Origin: Paenibacillus radicis (ex Xue et al. 2023)
GTDB taxonomy: Bacteria > Bacillota > Bacilli > Paenibacillales > NBRC-103111
Assembly: GCF_024722015.1 (NCBI RefSeq)
Contig: NZ_JANQBD010000009.1
Coordinates: 124,001-188,000 of the forward strand
Direction: 5' to 3'
DNA: 64,000 nt
Position 1 is the stretch's first letter. Every line of letters starts with the position of its first letter. Under the pieces are notes generated by a model. That model was given only the letters and a program-made list of their open reading frames with translations. It ran no database searches and had not been told where the DNA came from. Below, piece after piece: positions 8,627 through 16,102 of this stretch. The translations under genes were made by a program, and so were the position numbers.

Positions 8627-8708
8627 GAGCTTAGGTCCAGTTCGCCACTCTGGGCAATTCTGTACATAAGCTCCCTTATATCAACCTTCTTTACTGCAGA
8701 TCAGAAGG
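8627..8708 (+). other. Structured intergenic segment before fabZ
   Basis: The 268 bases between the phosphatidyltransferase gene and fabZ hold no gene I can support. They hold two inverted repeats: GAGCTTA (8627-8633) with TAAGCTC (8667-8673), enclosing CCAG/CTGG, and CCTTCT (8685-8690) with AGAAGG (8703-8708). No clear T run follows. They may form a leader structure of fabZ; no FapR-like operator was seen. Confidence 0.35.
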
Positions 8709-8771
8709 GATACCCCTAGTGTAAGTTGAATGGACAGATTTTATACTAAACCGCGAAAGGAGCATTTAACA

Positions 8772-9203
8772 ATGTTAGATGCAACACAGATTCAAGAGAT
8801 AATACCACATCGTCATCCTTTCTTGCTAGTCGATCGAATTTTAGAGGTGGAGGCAGGGGTAAAAGCAACAGGCTTGAAGAATGTAACGATTAACGAGCCG
8901 TTCTTTGCAGGACATTTTCCATCCTATCCGGTTATGCCAGGTGTTCTTATAGTCGAGGCTTTAGCTCAAGTGGGTAGCGTTGCTATGCTGTCTCTGGAAG
9001 CGAATCGCGGGAAGTTAGGTTTTTTTGCAGGAATTAATGATTTTCGTTTCCGAGGACAAGTTGTTCCAGGGGATACTTTAATTCTTGAGGTGACTATCAC
9101 TCGTTTGAAAGGCCCAATCGGTAAAGGACAGGCAGTGGCCAAAGTCGGAGATAAAGTAGTGGCAGAAGGCGAATTGATGTTTGCTCTTTCCGATCCTAAA
9201 TAA
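8772..9203 (+). CDS. fabZ: 3-hydroxyacyl-ACP dehydratase FabZ
   Basis: FabZ dehydrates (3R)-hydroxyacyl-ACP in type II fatty acid elongation in the cytosol. This is a 143-aa hotdog-fold protein with the signature [14 protein letters not shown] and the catalytic pair H48 ([12 protein letters not shown]) and E62 (VEALAQ). The ATG at 8772 follows AAAGGAG at 8756-8762. An in-frame ATG at 8730 lacks a ribosome binding site. fabZ also lies downstream of flhO/flhP in Bacillus. Confidence 0.95.
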   Translation: MLDATQIQEIIPHRHPFLLVDRILEVEAGVKATGLKNVTINEPFFAGHFPSYPVMPGVLIVEALAQVGSVAMLSLEANRGKLGFFAGINDFRFRGQVVPGDTLILEVTITRLKGPIGKGQAVAKVGDKVVAEGELMFALSDPK

Positions 9204-9285
9204 TAAGTGTTGCAATAATTGCTTGGCATTAATATAGCCGTGTTTGAAAACACCAAAAAATCTAATGGGATAAGGGAGTTAGATC

Positions 9286-10989
9286 ATGACTATAGAGATT
9301 CGAGTTCAGGAACAATATCAGCTATGGATGAACGACCCAGCCATCGATGACCACACCAAATTGGAGCTAAAAAATATTGCTGGCGAACCCAAAGAAATTG
9401 AGGATCGTTTCTATCGTGACCTTGAGTTTGGTACGGGTGGTCTCCGCGGGGTTATAGGGGCAGGTACGAATCGTATTAATTTATATACGGTTGGAAGAGC
9501 GACGCAAGGTCTGGCGCAATTTATTAATAAGTCACAGAAGACCAGCCGCTCTGCGGTTATAGCATACGACTCCCGCAATCAGTCTCCGGAATTCGCTTTA
9601 GAAGCCGCCAAGGTATTGGCTGGCAACGGTATTAAAGCCTACCTTTTCGAATCTTTGCGTCCTACACCTGAACTCTCTTTTGCCGTAAGAGCTTTGAAGG
9701 CAGATGCAGGTATTGTGGTTACAGCGAGTCATAATCCTCCGGAATATAACGGTTATAAAGTATATGGAGCAGATGGCGGACAATTGGTGCCAGATCAAGC
9801 AGAGCAGGTTATAGCTGAAATTCAGAAAGTTCAATCTTTCTCTGACGTGCAGCGGGAAACTCGGTCACAAGCAGAGTCTAGCGGGCTTCTTCAGTGGATT
9901 GGTCAAGATCTGGATGATTCATACACCCAAGCTGTTACAGCGGTTAGCCTCAACTCGGATATCGTCAAACAGATGAGCGATAACTTCCGTATTGTATTTA
10001 CTCCTTTACATGGAGCAGGCAATTTATCGGTAAGGGCAGTGCTGCAAGCAATTGGGTTTGAGCAAGTAAGTGTGGTAGCGGAGCAGGAGCTGCCAGACGC
10101 CAAATTTAGCACAGTAAAGTCACCGAATCCGGAAGAAAAGGACGCTTTTGCTCTTGCAATTCGCCTGGCTAGACAGATTGATGCTGACATCATTATCGGG
10201 ACAGATCCTGATTGCGACCGAATGGGCGCCGTTGTGAAGGACGCTAGTGGGGAGTATTTCGTATTAACCGGTAACCAGTCGGGTGCTATTATGGTCGACT
10301 ATTTACTAAGCAGCTTAAAGCAGCGCAAAGCATTGCCTCAGAACGGTGTTGTTATAAAAACAATTGTAACAAGTGAGATGGGTGCTGCTGTAGCGAAGCA
10401 TTATGGTGTTGAAACCTTAAACACGCTGACGGGCTTTAAGTATATCGGAGAGAAAATGACGCAATTCGAAGCAACGAAGGAAGCGGAATTTTTGTTCGGA
10501 TATGAGGAAAGCTACGGCTATTTGGCAGGCAATTATGCGAGAGATAAGGACGCTGTTATTGCCTCTATGTTAATCTGTGAAGCCGCAGCCTATTATAAGA
10601 ATCAAGGTAAAACCTTGTATGAGGTATTGCAGGAGTTGTATGAGCGGCATGGCTATTTCCTCGAAAAGCTGGAGTCACGGACTTTGAAAGGTAAAGACGG
10701 GGTCGAGCAAATTCAATCGATTATGGAAGATTGGCGCAGTAACCCACCTGTTGAAATTAATGGACAGCAGGTCGTTAAAGTGGAAGATTTCTCGCAGGAG
10801 CTGTACGGATTGCCGGTTGAAAATGTATTGAAATATACGCTTGCAGACAACTCGTGGTTCTGCTTGCGACCTTCTGGCACAGAGCCGAAAATTAAAGTAT
10901 ATTTTGCTGTGTGTGGTGCCTCTGCACAAGCAGCAGATGATGCGATTCATGGACTGGTAAACGTAGTAATGAGCCGGGTAGATCAATAA
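9286..10989 (+). CDS. pgcA: Alpha-phosphoglucomutase (phospho-sugar mutase PgcA type)
   Basis: It interconverts glucose 6-phosphate and glucose 1-phosphate, feeding UDP-glucose for wall and lipid glycans. The product is 567 aa, as expected for the PgcA group. The phosphoserine loop is TASHNPPEYNGYK with S148, the metal loop is D307-P-D-C-D311 (TDPDCDRMG), and the phosphate-binding end is RPSGTEPKIKVYF. The ATG at 9286 has an AAGGGAG ribosome binding site. It is followed within 19 bases by the DUF5693 gene, suggesting one envelope-biosynthesis transcript. A phosphomannomutase activity cannot be excluded. Confidence 0.88.
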   Translation: MTIEIRVQEQYQLWMNDPAIDDHTKLELKNIAGEPKEIEDRFYRDLEFGTGGLRGVIGAGTNRINLYTVGRATQGLAQFINKSQKTSRSAVIAYDSRNQSPEFALEAAKVLAGNGIKAYLFESLRPTPELSFAVRALKADAGIVVTASHNPPEYNGYKVYGADGGQLVPDQAEQVIAEIQKVQSFSDVQRETRSQAESSGLLQWIGQDLDDSYTQAVTAVSLNSDIVKQMSDNFRIVFTPLHGAGNLSVRAVLQAIGFEQVSVVAEQELPDAKFSTVKSPNPEEKDAFALAIRLARQIDADIIIGTDPDCDRMGAVVKDASGEYFVLTGNQSGAIMVDYLLSSLKQRKALPQNGVVIKTIVTSEMGAAVAKHYGVETLNTLTGFKYIGEKMTQFEATKEAEFLFGYEESYGYLAGNYARDKDAVIASMLICEAAAYYKNQGKTLYEVLQELYERHGYFLEKLESRTLKGKDGVEQIQSIMEDWRSNPPVEINGQQVVKVEDFSQELYGLPVENVLKYTLADNSWFCLRPSGTEPKIKVYFAVCGASAQAADDAIHGLVNVVMSRVDQ

Positions 10990-11007
10990 TAACAATTAGG
11001 AGTGGGC

Positions 11008-13071
11008 ATGTTGAGCGGGCGTTACTTACAATGGAACCGGTTAGGCTTAAAATGGTTATGGTGGCTTGTAATCCTCGGGGTTTTGGCCTCCCTTCCTTTA
11101 GCTTATAACAGATATGAAACAGAAGAAGACACAGCGCGTAAAGTAGAGTTCGCATTCGATTATCGGGACTTGCTCGAGATCTCCAATTTTCAAACCGATC
11201 CGCGTGCGTTTGTTACGGACCAGTTGAAGCAGCTGCAAAAAGCAGGTGTGCGTTCCATGGCCGTATATGAGGCAACACTCTCAGAACTGAGGTTGTCCCG
11301 ACGTATTGAGGTGTTCTCCTCTCATGAAGCAATGGCATTAACTCAAATCCCGATTTCGCCTAATGAGAATTTTACTTACATCTTATTTGCTGAAAAGGAA
11401 TCACAGGACAAGCTGCAGCCGCTAATAATGGAAACCTTCTCTGCATTAAAAGTAAAAACGCGTCCATGGAGCTTTAAGAACCAGGCGGGAATGATTATCG
11501 AGATGGGACAGGAAGAAGCCATGCTCCAAACGATGGATCCTGATCCAATTTCTCTTCAAATGTTGAAGCAGCAAGGTTTTCAAATTATCGTTAGGTTATC
11601 CAACCGCAGGCCGTTCGATGCCGTACGTATGGACAATCTGTTAGCCCAGCTTCAACAGTATGGAACCAAGAGATTTATTATCGACGGTGAGACGGTTCCA
11701 GGTTACATTAACGATAAGAACTTGGATAATATCGATACCATGGCTGAACTAATGAAGAAGCATAATATGGGATTAGCCAATATTGAATTGCAAAAGACGC
11801 AGCAAAAAGGATTTAACCGACTTTCGAAAATGCTCGGCTATAACGTGGTCCGTCTGCATTCGTTTACCGAAAGAGACGGCGAGAAGCTTACGGAAAACCT
11901 GACCGAGCAGGAATTGAAGGAACGCGTCCAAGGAGTTGCGGACCGGTTTGTATTGGCGGTAAAAGACCGTAACATCCGGATAGTGTTTCTGAATGCAAGA
12001 GCGGTAAAAAATCTTGACAAAGGAAAAATTCTTCACCCCATGGAAGCTATTTATGATAGCCTAGATGGGCAAGATGGGGCTATTCCGCGTATTAAGGAAG
12101 CTGGGTTCACGATAGGAATTGCTGAGAAATTCGTGCCTATGTATCCAGGCTGGCTCCAAGTTGCCAAAGGCTTCGTATGGCTAGGAGCCGTTGCGCTAGT
12201 TGCGCTGACGATTTCTTATTTCATATCGGAAATCACGCTGCTTGTCTTCATATTAGGGATGATTGGATCTGCAGGCTTGTATGTACTTTCGCCCAGCTTG
12301 TTTGCGCAAGGTCTTGCGCTTGCCGCGGGGACAAGCGCACCTACTTTAGCAACGATGCTTGCAATTCGAACAGCGAGGCAAAAGTTTAAAGCGAAGAAGA
12401 CAGGCTCTCAGTTGGGCTTCGCTATCCTACTTTTACTGCGTACCTCTCTTATTTCGGTAATGGGAGCCTGCTTTATCGTAGGCCTGCTCAATCAGATTAC
12501 TTATTTTCTTGTGCTGGAGCAGTTTAGAGGCGTAAGTGCTTTGCATTTGGCTCCAATCGTTTTAGTCGCAATTTACTGGCTGCTGTTTAGTGATGATTTA
12601 TCGCATCAAGATAAGCTTGCCAAGGGTAAAAAGCTTCTTTCTTCTTATATTAGTGTGCTTTGGATGATCGGAGCAGTCGTAATAGCGGCTGTAGGCTTCT
12701 ATTACTTATCCAGAACAGGCAATGAGGGGCAAGCTTCTACATTTGAAAAGCTGTTCCGCTCGTTTTTGGAGAATACGCTCGGCATACGCCCGCGTACCAA
12801 AGAATTTTTGATTGCGCACCCGTTATTTTTACTAGGAGCTTACTTATGTGTAAAATACCGCAGTGCTGTGCTTCTTGTATTGGTCGGCGTTATTGGACAA
12901 GCCTCTATGGTGGATACATTCGCTCATCTCCACACACCGCTGCAGATTTCTTTTATCCGTGATATTTATGGTCTATTGTTCGGGATACCGATTGGTATTG
13001 TTGTTATTTTAGTGTGGGAGATTGTTACAAGGAGTTGGCGTCGTTGGACACCATTGCTACAAAAAGGATAG
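11008..13071 (+). CDS. DUF5693 family polytopic membrane protein
   Basis: About 687 aa. There is an N-terminal transmembrane helix (about residues 12-28), a soluble extracellular region to about residue 385, then many hydrophobic helices to the end. The fold and activity are unknown; I recognise it as the DUF5693 protein that accompanies csaB in Paenibacillaceae. The start is GTG 11002 or ATG 11008; AGGAG at 10998-11002 favours the ATG. Its end overlaps csaB by 28 bases, implying translational coupling and a possible role in synthesis or export of the pyruvylated wall polymer. That role is inference. Confidence 0.75.
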   Translation: MLSGRYLQWNRLGLKWLWWLVILGVLASLPLAYNRYETEEDTARKVEFAFDYRDLLEISNFQTDPRAFVTDQLKQLQKAGVRSMAVYEATLSELRLSRRIEVFSSHEAMALTQIPISPNENFTYILFAEKESQDKLQPLIMETFSALKVKTRPWSFKNQAGMIIEMGQEEAMLQTMDPDPISLQMLKQQGFQIIVRLSNRRPFDAVRMDNLLAQLQQYGTKRFIIDGETVPGYINDKNLDNIDTMAELMKKHNMGLANIELQKTQQKGFNRLSKMLGYNVVRLHSFTERDGEKLTENLTEQELKERVQGVADRFVLAVKDRNIRIVFLNARAVKNLDKGKILHPMEAIYDSLDGQDGAIPRIKEAGFTIGIAEKFVPMYPGWLQVAKGFVWLGAVALVALTISYFISEITLLVFILGMIGSAGLYVLSPSLFAQGLALAAGTSAPTLATMLAIRTARQKFKAKKTGSQLGFAILLLLRTSLISVMGACFIVGLLNQITYFLVLEQFRGVSALHLAPIVLVAIYWLLFSDDLSHQDKLAKGKKLLSSYISVLWMIGAVVIAAVGFYYLSRTGNEGQASTFEKLFRSFLENTLGIRPRTKEFLIAHPLFLLGAYLCVKYRSAVLLVLVGVIGQASMVDTFAHLHTPLQISFIRDIYGLLFGIPIGIVVILVWEIVTRSWRRWTPLLQKG

Positions 13072-14156
13072 TATTGTCCGGCTACTACGGTTTTGATAAT
13101 AGCGGTGACGAAGCCGTTCTTCAATCAATCCTGCTAGCATTGGAGGAGCAAGGGCAGGCCCAGGGCATTCGATTTATTCCTGTGGTGCTGTCCATTGATC
13201 CCGCCAAAACGCAGAAAACCTATGGTGTTGAAGCAGTACACAGAATGAAGCCTGGAGAGCTGATTAGGGCGATTCGAGGTGCGGATGGGCTAATTAGCGG
13301 TGGTGGGAGCCTGCTGCAGGATGAAACAGGCTTCAAAACTATCCCTTATTACCTAGCCGTACTGAAGCTCGCACAATGGCTGGGCAAACCGACATTTATA
13401 TACTCGCAGGGGATCGGACCTGTTCATCGGCCTATGTTTTTCAGCTGGATTCGGGGAGTTTTTAATCGGTGCAGATTTGTATCCGTTCGTGATCAGGAGT
13501 CAAAGCAGCTGCTGCAGCGAATGAATGTCACCCAAGAGGTGATAGTCGTGCCTGATCCTGTAATGGGAATGCCGTTAGCATCTTCGGGACATCAAGCAGA
13601 GGGATTGTCAAAAGAAGCAGCTTCTGTTGTAGGAGTCTCCTTGCGTTTTTGGAATCAGGATCGTTCAGAGCTAAAAGTTCTTTCAGAAGCATTAGCGTCG
13701 ATTTTGGAGCAGAGTGATGCGCATATTCGTTTTCTGCCGTTTCATCTTCCTTCCGATACAGCGGCTTCGGAGTATGTAATCGGGCTTATGGACTCTAAGC
13801 ACCATAATCGCATTACGATTGCAAATAATGTGACCCATCCACAGCATATGCTTTCAGAAGTCAGCCGCTGCCACCTGTTGATTGGGATGCGGCTGCATTC
13901 CTTAATCTATGCCGCTTCTCAGCAGGTTCCGATGATCGGCATTTCTTATGATCCGAAGATTGACCAATTTTTAAACCGGCTCGATATGAAGGCTGCTGCT
14001 GATACTAAGATGATCCGTGCAGAGGCAGTAGTATCGGAAGCATTGCGATTGTTGAAGGACAGAGAAGCGTGGCAGCAGGAGAAACGGCCGCTTATCGACC
14101 GTTTGAAGAGCGAAGCGCAGAGGCCGGCCCAGCAAATTGCATCTTTTTTCAAATAA
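13044..14156 (+). CDS. csaB: Polysaccharide pyruvyl transferase CsaB
   Basis: CsaB adds ketal pyruvate to the secondary cell-wall polymer, producing the ligand for SLH domains. This GT-B-like protein has the N-terminal glycine-rich GYYGFDNSGDEAVL, the central GADGLISGGGSLLQDETG and the C-terminal RCHLLIGMRLHSLIYA, all CsaB hallmarks. I chose the TTG at 13044, 9 bases after AAGGAG, giving 370 aa. An in-frame GTG at 13014 is less well placed. It overlaps the preceding membrane-protein gene. SLH proteins at 3-284 and 16103-19462 are the likely beneficiaries. Confidence 0.92.
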   Translation: MDTIATKRIVLSGYYGFDNSGDEAVLQSILLALEEQGQAQGIRFIPVVLSIDPAKTQKTYGVEAVHRMKPGELIRAIRGADGLISGGGSLLQDETGFKTIPYYLAVLKLAQWLGKPTFIYSQGIGPVHRPMFFSWIRGVFNRCRFVSVRDQESKQLLQRMNVTQEVIVVPDPVMGMPLASSGHQAEGLSKEAASVVGVSLRFWNQDRSELKVLSEALASILEQSDAHIRFLPFHLPSDTAASEYVIGLMDSKHHNRITIANNVTHPQHMLSEVSRCHLLIGMRLHSLIYAASQQVPMIGISYDPKIDQFLNRLDMKAAADTKMIRAEAVVSEALRLLKDREAWQQEKRPLIDRLKSEAQRPAQQIASFFK

Positions 14157-14308
14157 ATGCTGTTGGAGAATAAACAAGACCTCGATCCGGCACTCTAAGG
14201 TTAGCTACAGAAAGAAAACTTGCAGAAACCTTGAAAATAACTATGAAAACGACCCGAAAGCCCATTTTTTTACTTAAATTGATGGTGGTATTACGGGCTC
14301 AAACCGAG

Positions 14309-14314
14309 TATAAT
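14309..14314 (+). promoter_or_regulatory. Possible SigA -10 box before the TagO-type gene
   Basis: TATAAT lies 49 bases before the start of the glycan transferase gene. No convincing -35 lies 16-18 bases upstream, so only the -10 is proposed. Confidence 0.3.
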
Positions 14315-14362
14315 TTGAGATGTTTGGGGCTTTTTATAGAAAAAGGGGCTGTGTTAATAATA

Positions 14363-15472
14363 ATGAACGTATTGTATGGAGTTGGCTTTGTTGCCGCTTG
14401 CTTGATTGCCCTCCTGATGACACCTTTAGTTAAACGTTTTGCATTCTGGGTGGGTGCCGTTGACGCGCCTAATCATCGAAAGGTACATAGCCGTATCATG
14501 CCTAGGTTGGGTGGGCTTGCTATTTTCATGGCCTTTGTGGGAGCCTATTTTGTAGTTTCACCAGCTATGAGCTCAGTTAATACGGATGTGGCATTAGGTT
14601 TATTGGTTGGAGGAACGATCATAGTTATTTTAGGCGCTTTGGATGATCGATTTGATCTGTCCCCCAAAGTAAAGCTGCTCGGACAAATTATCGCGGCCTG
14701 TGTTGTTGTATATTCGGGTGTAGTGATTGATCTTGTTAATGTCCCTTTTGGCGACTCGACGATATCTTTGACCTGGCTGGCCGTCCCGCTTACGATTTTC
14801 TGGATTGTAGGTGTGACTAACGCAATTAATTTAATTGACGGACTGGATGGATTATCAGCTGGTGTGTCTGGTATAGCTACAACAACAATTCTTATTTTAG
14901 CCTTAATGATGGGGAATGTTACGGTTGTGCTGCTGAGCGTTATATTGCTAGGGAGTATTGTTGGATTCCTGTTCTATAATTTTCATCCCGCTAAAATCTT
15001 TATGGGTGATTCGGGATCTTTGTTCCTTGGGTTTAGCTTAGCAACCTTATCGATTCTTGGTTTTAAACAAGCTACCGTATTGTCCTTATTAGTTCCAATT
15101 ATGATACTGGGCGTACCTTTATCTGATACGTTCTTCGCTATCCTAAGACGCTGGGTTAACAAGCTTCCTATTTCTAGGCCTGATAAGAGCCATTTGCATC
15201 ATTGCTTGCTACAGCTAGGCTTCAGCCATAGGCTGACCGTGTTAATCATATACAGTATCGCTTCTGTTTTCGGAGTTTCAGCTGTCCTCTTGTCTTATAT
15301 GTCTGACAAAGAAGTTATTTGGGGCGTTGTGCTCTTAATAGTGGTTCTTGTTGCAATTCTGGTTTTGGGAGCAGAGGCTATCGGCATCATCAGTCAGACG
15401 AAAAAACCAGTTCTGAGATTTTTACAAAAAGTTCGTGTTATGCTGGGTGCGCGCTCGCGTATGACGAAATAA
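14363..15472 (+). CDS. tagO: Undecaprenyl-phosphate N-acetylaminosugar-1-phosphate transferase (TagO/WecA type)
   Basis: A polytopic membrane enzyme of about 369 aa that transfers GlcNAc-1-phosphate (or a related sugar phosphate) to undecaprenyl phosphate, starting wall-polymer synthesis. The motifs are VDAPNHRKVHSR near the N-terminus, LGALDDRFDLSPKVKLLGQ, NAINLIDGLDGLSAG, KIFMGDSGSLFLGF and DKSHLHHCLLQLG; the last contains the HLHH-type signature of the WecA/TagO branch. The ATG at 14363 fits the hydrophobic N-terminus but its AAAAGGGG lies 14 bases away. A GTG at 14351 is the alternative. Next to csaB, it probably primes the SLH-binding polymer. Confidence 0.88.
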   Translation: MNVLYGVGFVAACLIALLMTPLVKRFAFWVGAVDAPNHRKVHSRIMPRLGGLAIFMAFVGAYFVVSPAMSSVNTDVALGLLVGGTIIVILGALDDRFDLSPKVKLLGQIIAACVVVYSGVVIDLVNVPFGDSTISLTWLAVPLTIFWIVGVTNAINLIDGLDGLSAGVSGIATTTILILALMMGNVTVVLLSVILLGSIVGFLFYNFHPAKIFMGDSGSLFLGFSLATLSILGFKQATVLSLLVPIMILGVPLSDTFFAILRRWVNKLPISRPDKSHLHHCLLQLGFSHRLTVLIIYSIASVFGVSAVLLSYMSDKEVIWGVVLLIVVLVAILVLGAEAIGIISQTKKPVLRFLQKVRVMLGARSRMTK

Positions 15473-15475
15473 AAT

Positions 15476-15525
15476 ATAAATGAATGAACCCCAAACCGGT
15501 TTCGGTTTGGGGTTCATTCATTTAT
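15476..15525. terminator. Strong bidirectional terminator hairpin
   Basis: A perfect 22-bp stem (15476-15497 with 15504-15525) closes a GGTTTC loop. The GC core ACCCCAAACC/GGTTTGGGGT is flanked by AT-rich outer arms on both sides, so it could stop transcription in either direction. Confidence 0.85.
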
Positions 15526-15870
15526 ATGACGGTTATATATAGAAGGAGGCCAATCATTAACTGTTTAATTGGAAGCTTCTTCAGAGCTGCAAATGCTTAT
15601 GTAATGCGGGTTTAACTATTTATTCGTGATGGAAAATAGTGAGTGATGACGGAAGTGATAGATCGGGTGTATACTAAGTCCTGTAAGCGAGCGAGACACA
15701 CGAAAGTGATAGACAAGGTGAAAGGTACTCGCAAACAGCGTGTTGAAGAAAATTAAAAAAGTTTTTTTCAAAGAGCGCAACTTTTCAAACGACACTGCGT
15801 TTAATACATTGAAACACAAACAAAAGGCTAAAGACCAGTTATTGTTGGATAAATTTCACAAAATAACCTC
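15526..15870 (+). other. Intergenic region upstream of the S-layer promoter
   Basis: I find no supportable gene here. AAGGAGG at about 15542-15548 resembles a ribosome binding site but no ATG, GTG or TTG lies at a proper distance. A 36-codon basic frame (15646-15756) has no ribosome binding site. The near-repeated phrases AGTGATAGATCGGGTG and AGTGATAGACAAGGTG occur about 50 bases apart. Confidence 0.4.
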
Positions 15871-15899
15871 TTTACCTTACTAGTTTCGCAGTGTATAAT
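15871..15899 (+). promoter_or_regulatory. SigA-type promoter of the S-layer gene
   Basis: TTTACC (15871-15876), a 17-base spacer and a perfect TATAAT (15894-15899). Transcription would start near 15906, giving an untranslated leader of about 120-200 bases, a length common for S-layer messages. Confidence 0.65.
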
Positions 15900-15951
15900 G
15901 TATGAGGGCGCGCTAGTGCCTAGCCTACCATTCTTATTGTTTACTAGTTTC
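15877..15951 (+). repeat. Direct repeat of 11 bases in the S-layer promoter/leader
   Basis: TTACTAGTTTC occurs at 15877-15887, inside the promoter spacer, and again at 15941-15951 in the leader, 64 bases apart. Both copies are followed by GTG and an AT-rich stretch. It may be a duplicated promoter segment or a pair of regulator sites. Confidence 0.5.
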
Positions 15952-15971
15952 TGTGATCTTATACATCACAG
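15951..15971 (+). other. Hairpin in the S-layer mRNA leader
   Basis: CTGTGAT (15951-15957) and ATCACAG (15965-15971) form a perfect 7-bp stem with a CTTATAC loop, about 45 bases after the predicted transcription start and without a T run. It may stabilise the 5' end of the message or be an operator dyad. Confidence 0.5.
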
Positions 15972-16102
15972 ACCTTAAATAATTAATCATTTCGCTCAAC
16001 TCTGGAAAGGGGGTGAATCGGCTAATGAGGGAATCGAGCTATAATTTATCTAAACAAAACTCTCAACAACCGAAAGATATTCGAGGAGGAGAAAAAAAGG
16101 TT

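Noticed and set aside
15542-15613. Ribosome-binding-site-like AAGGAGG followed by a short frame starting at ATT
   Set aside because: The only well-spaced codon is ATT, and the 19-codon peptide resembles nothing I know.
15646-15756. 36-codon basic frame upstream of the S-layer promoter
   Set aside because: No ribosome binding site, extreme Lys/Arg/Val bias from short DNA repeats, and no family recognised.
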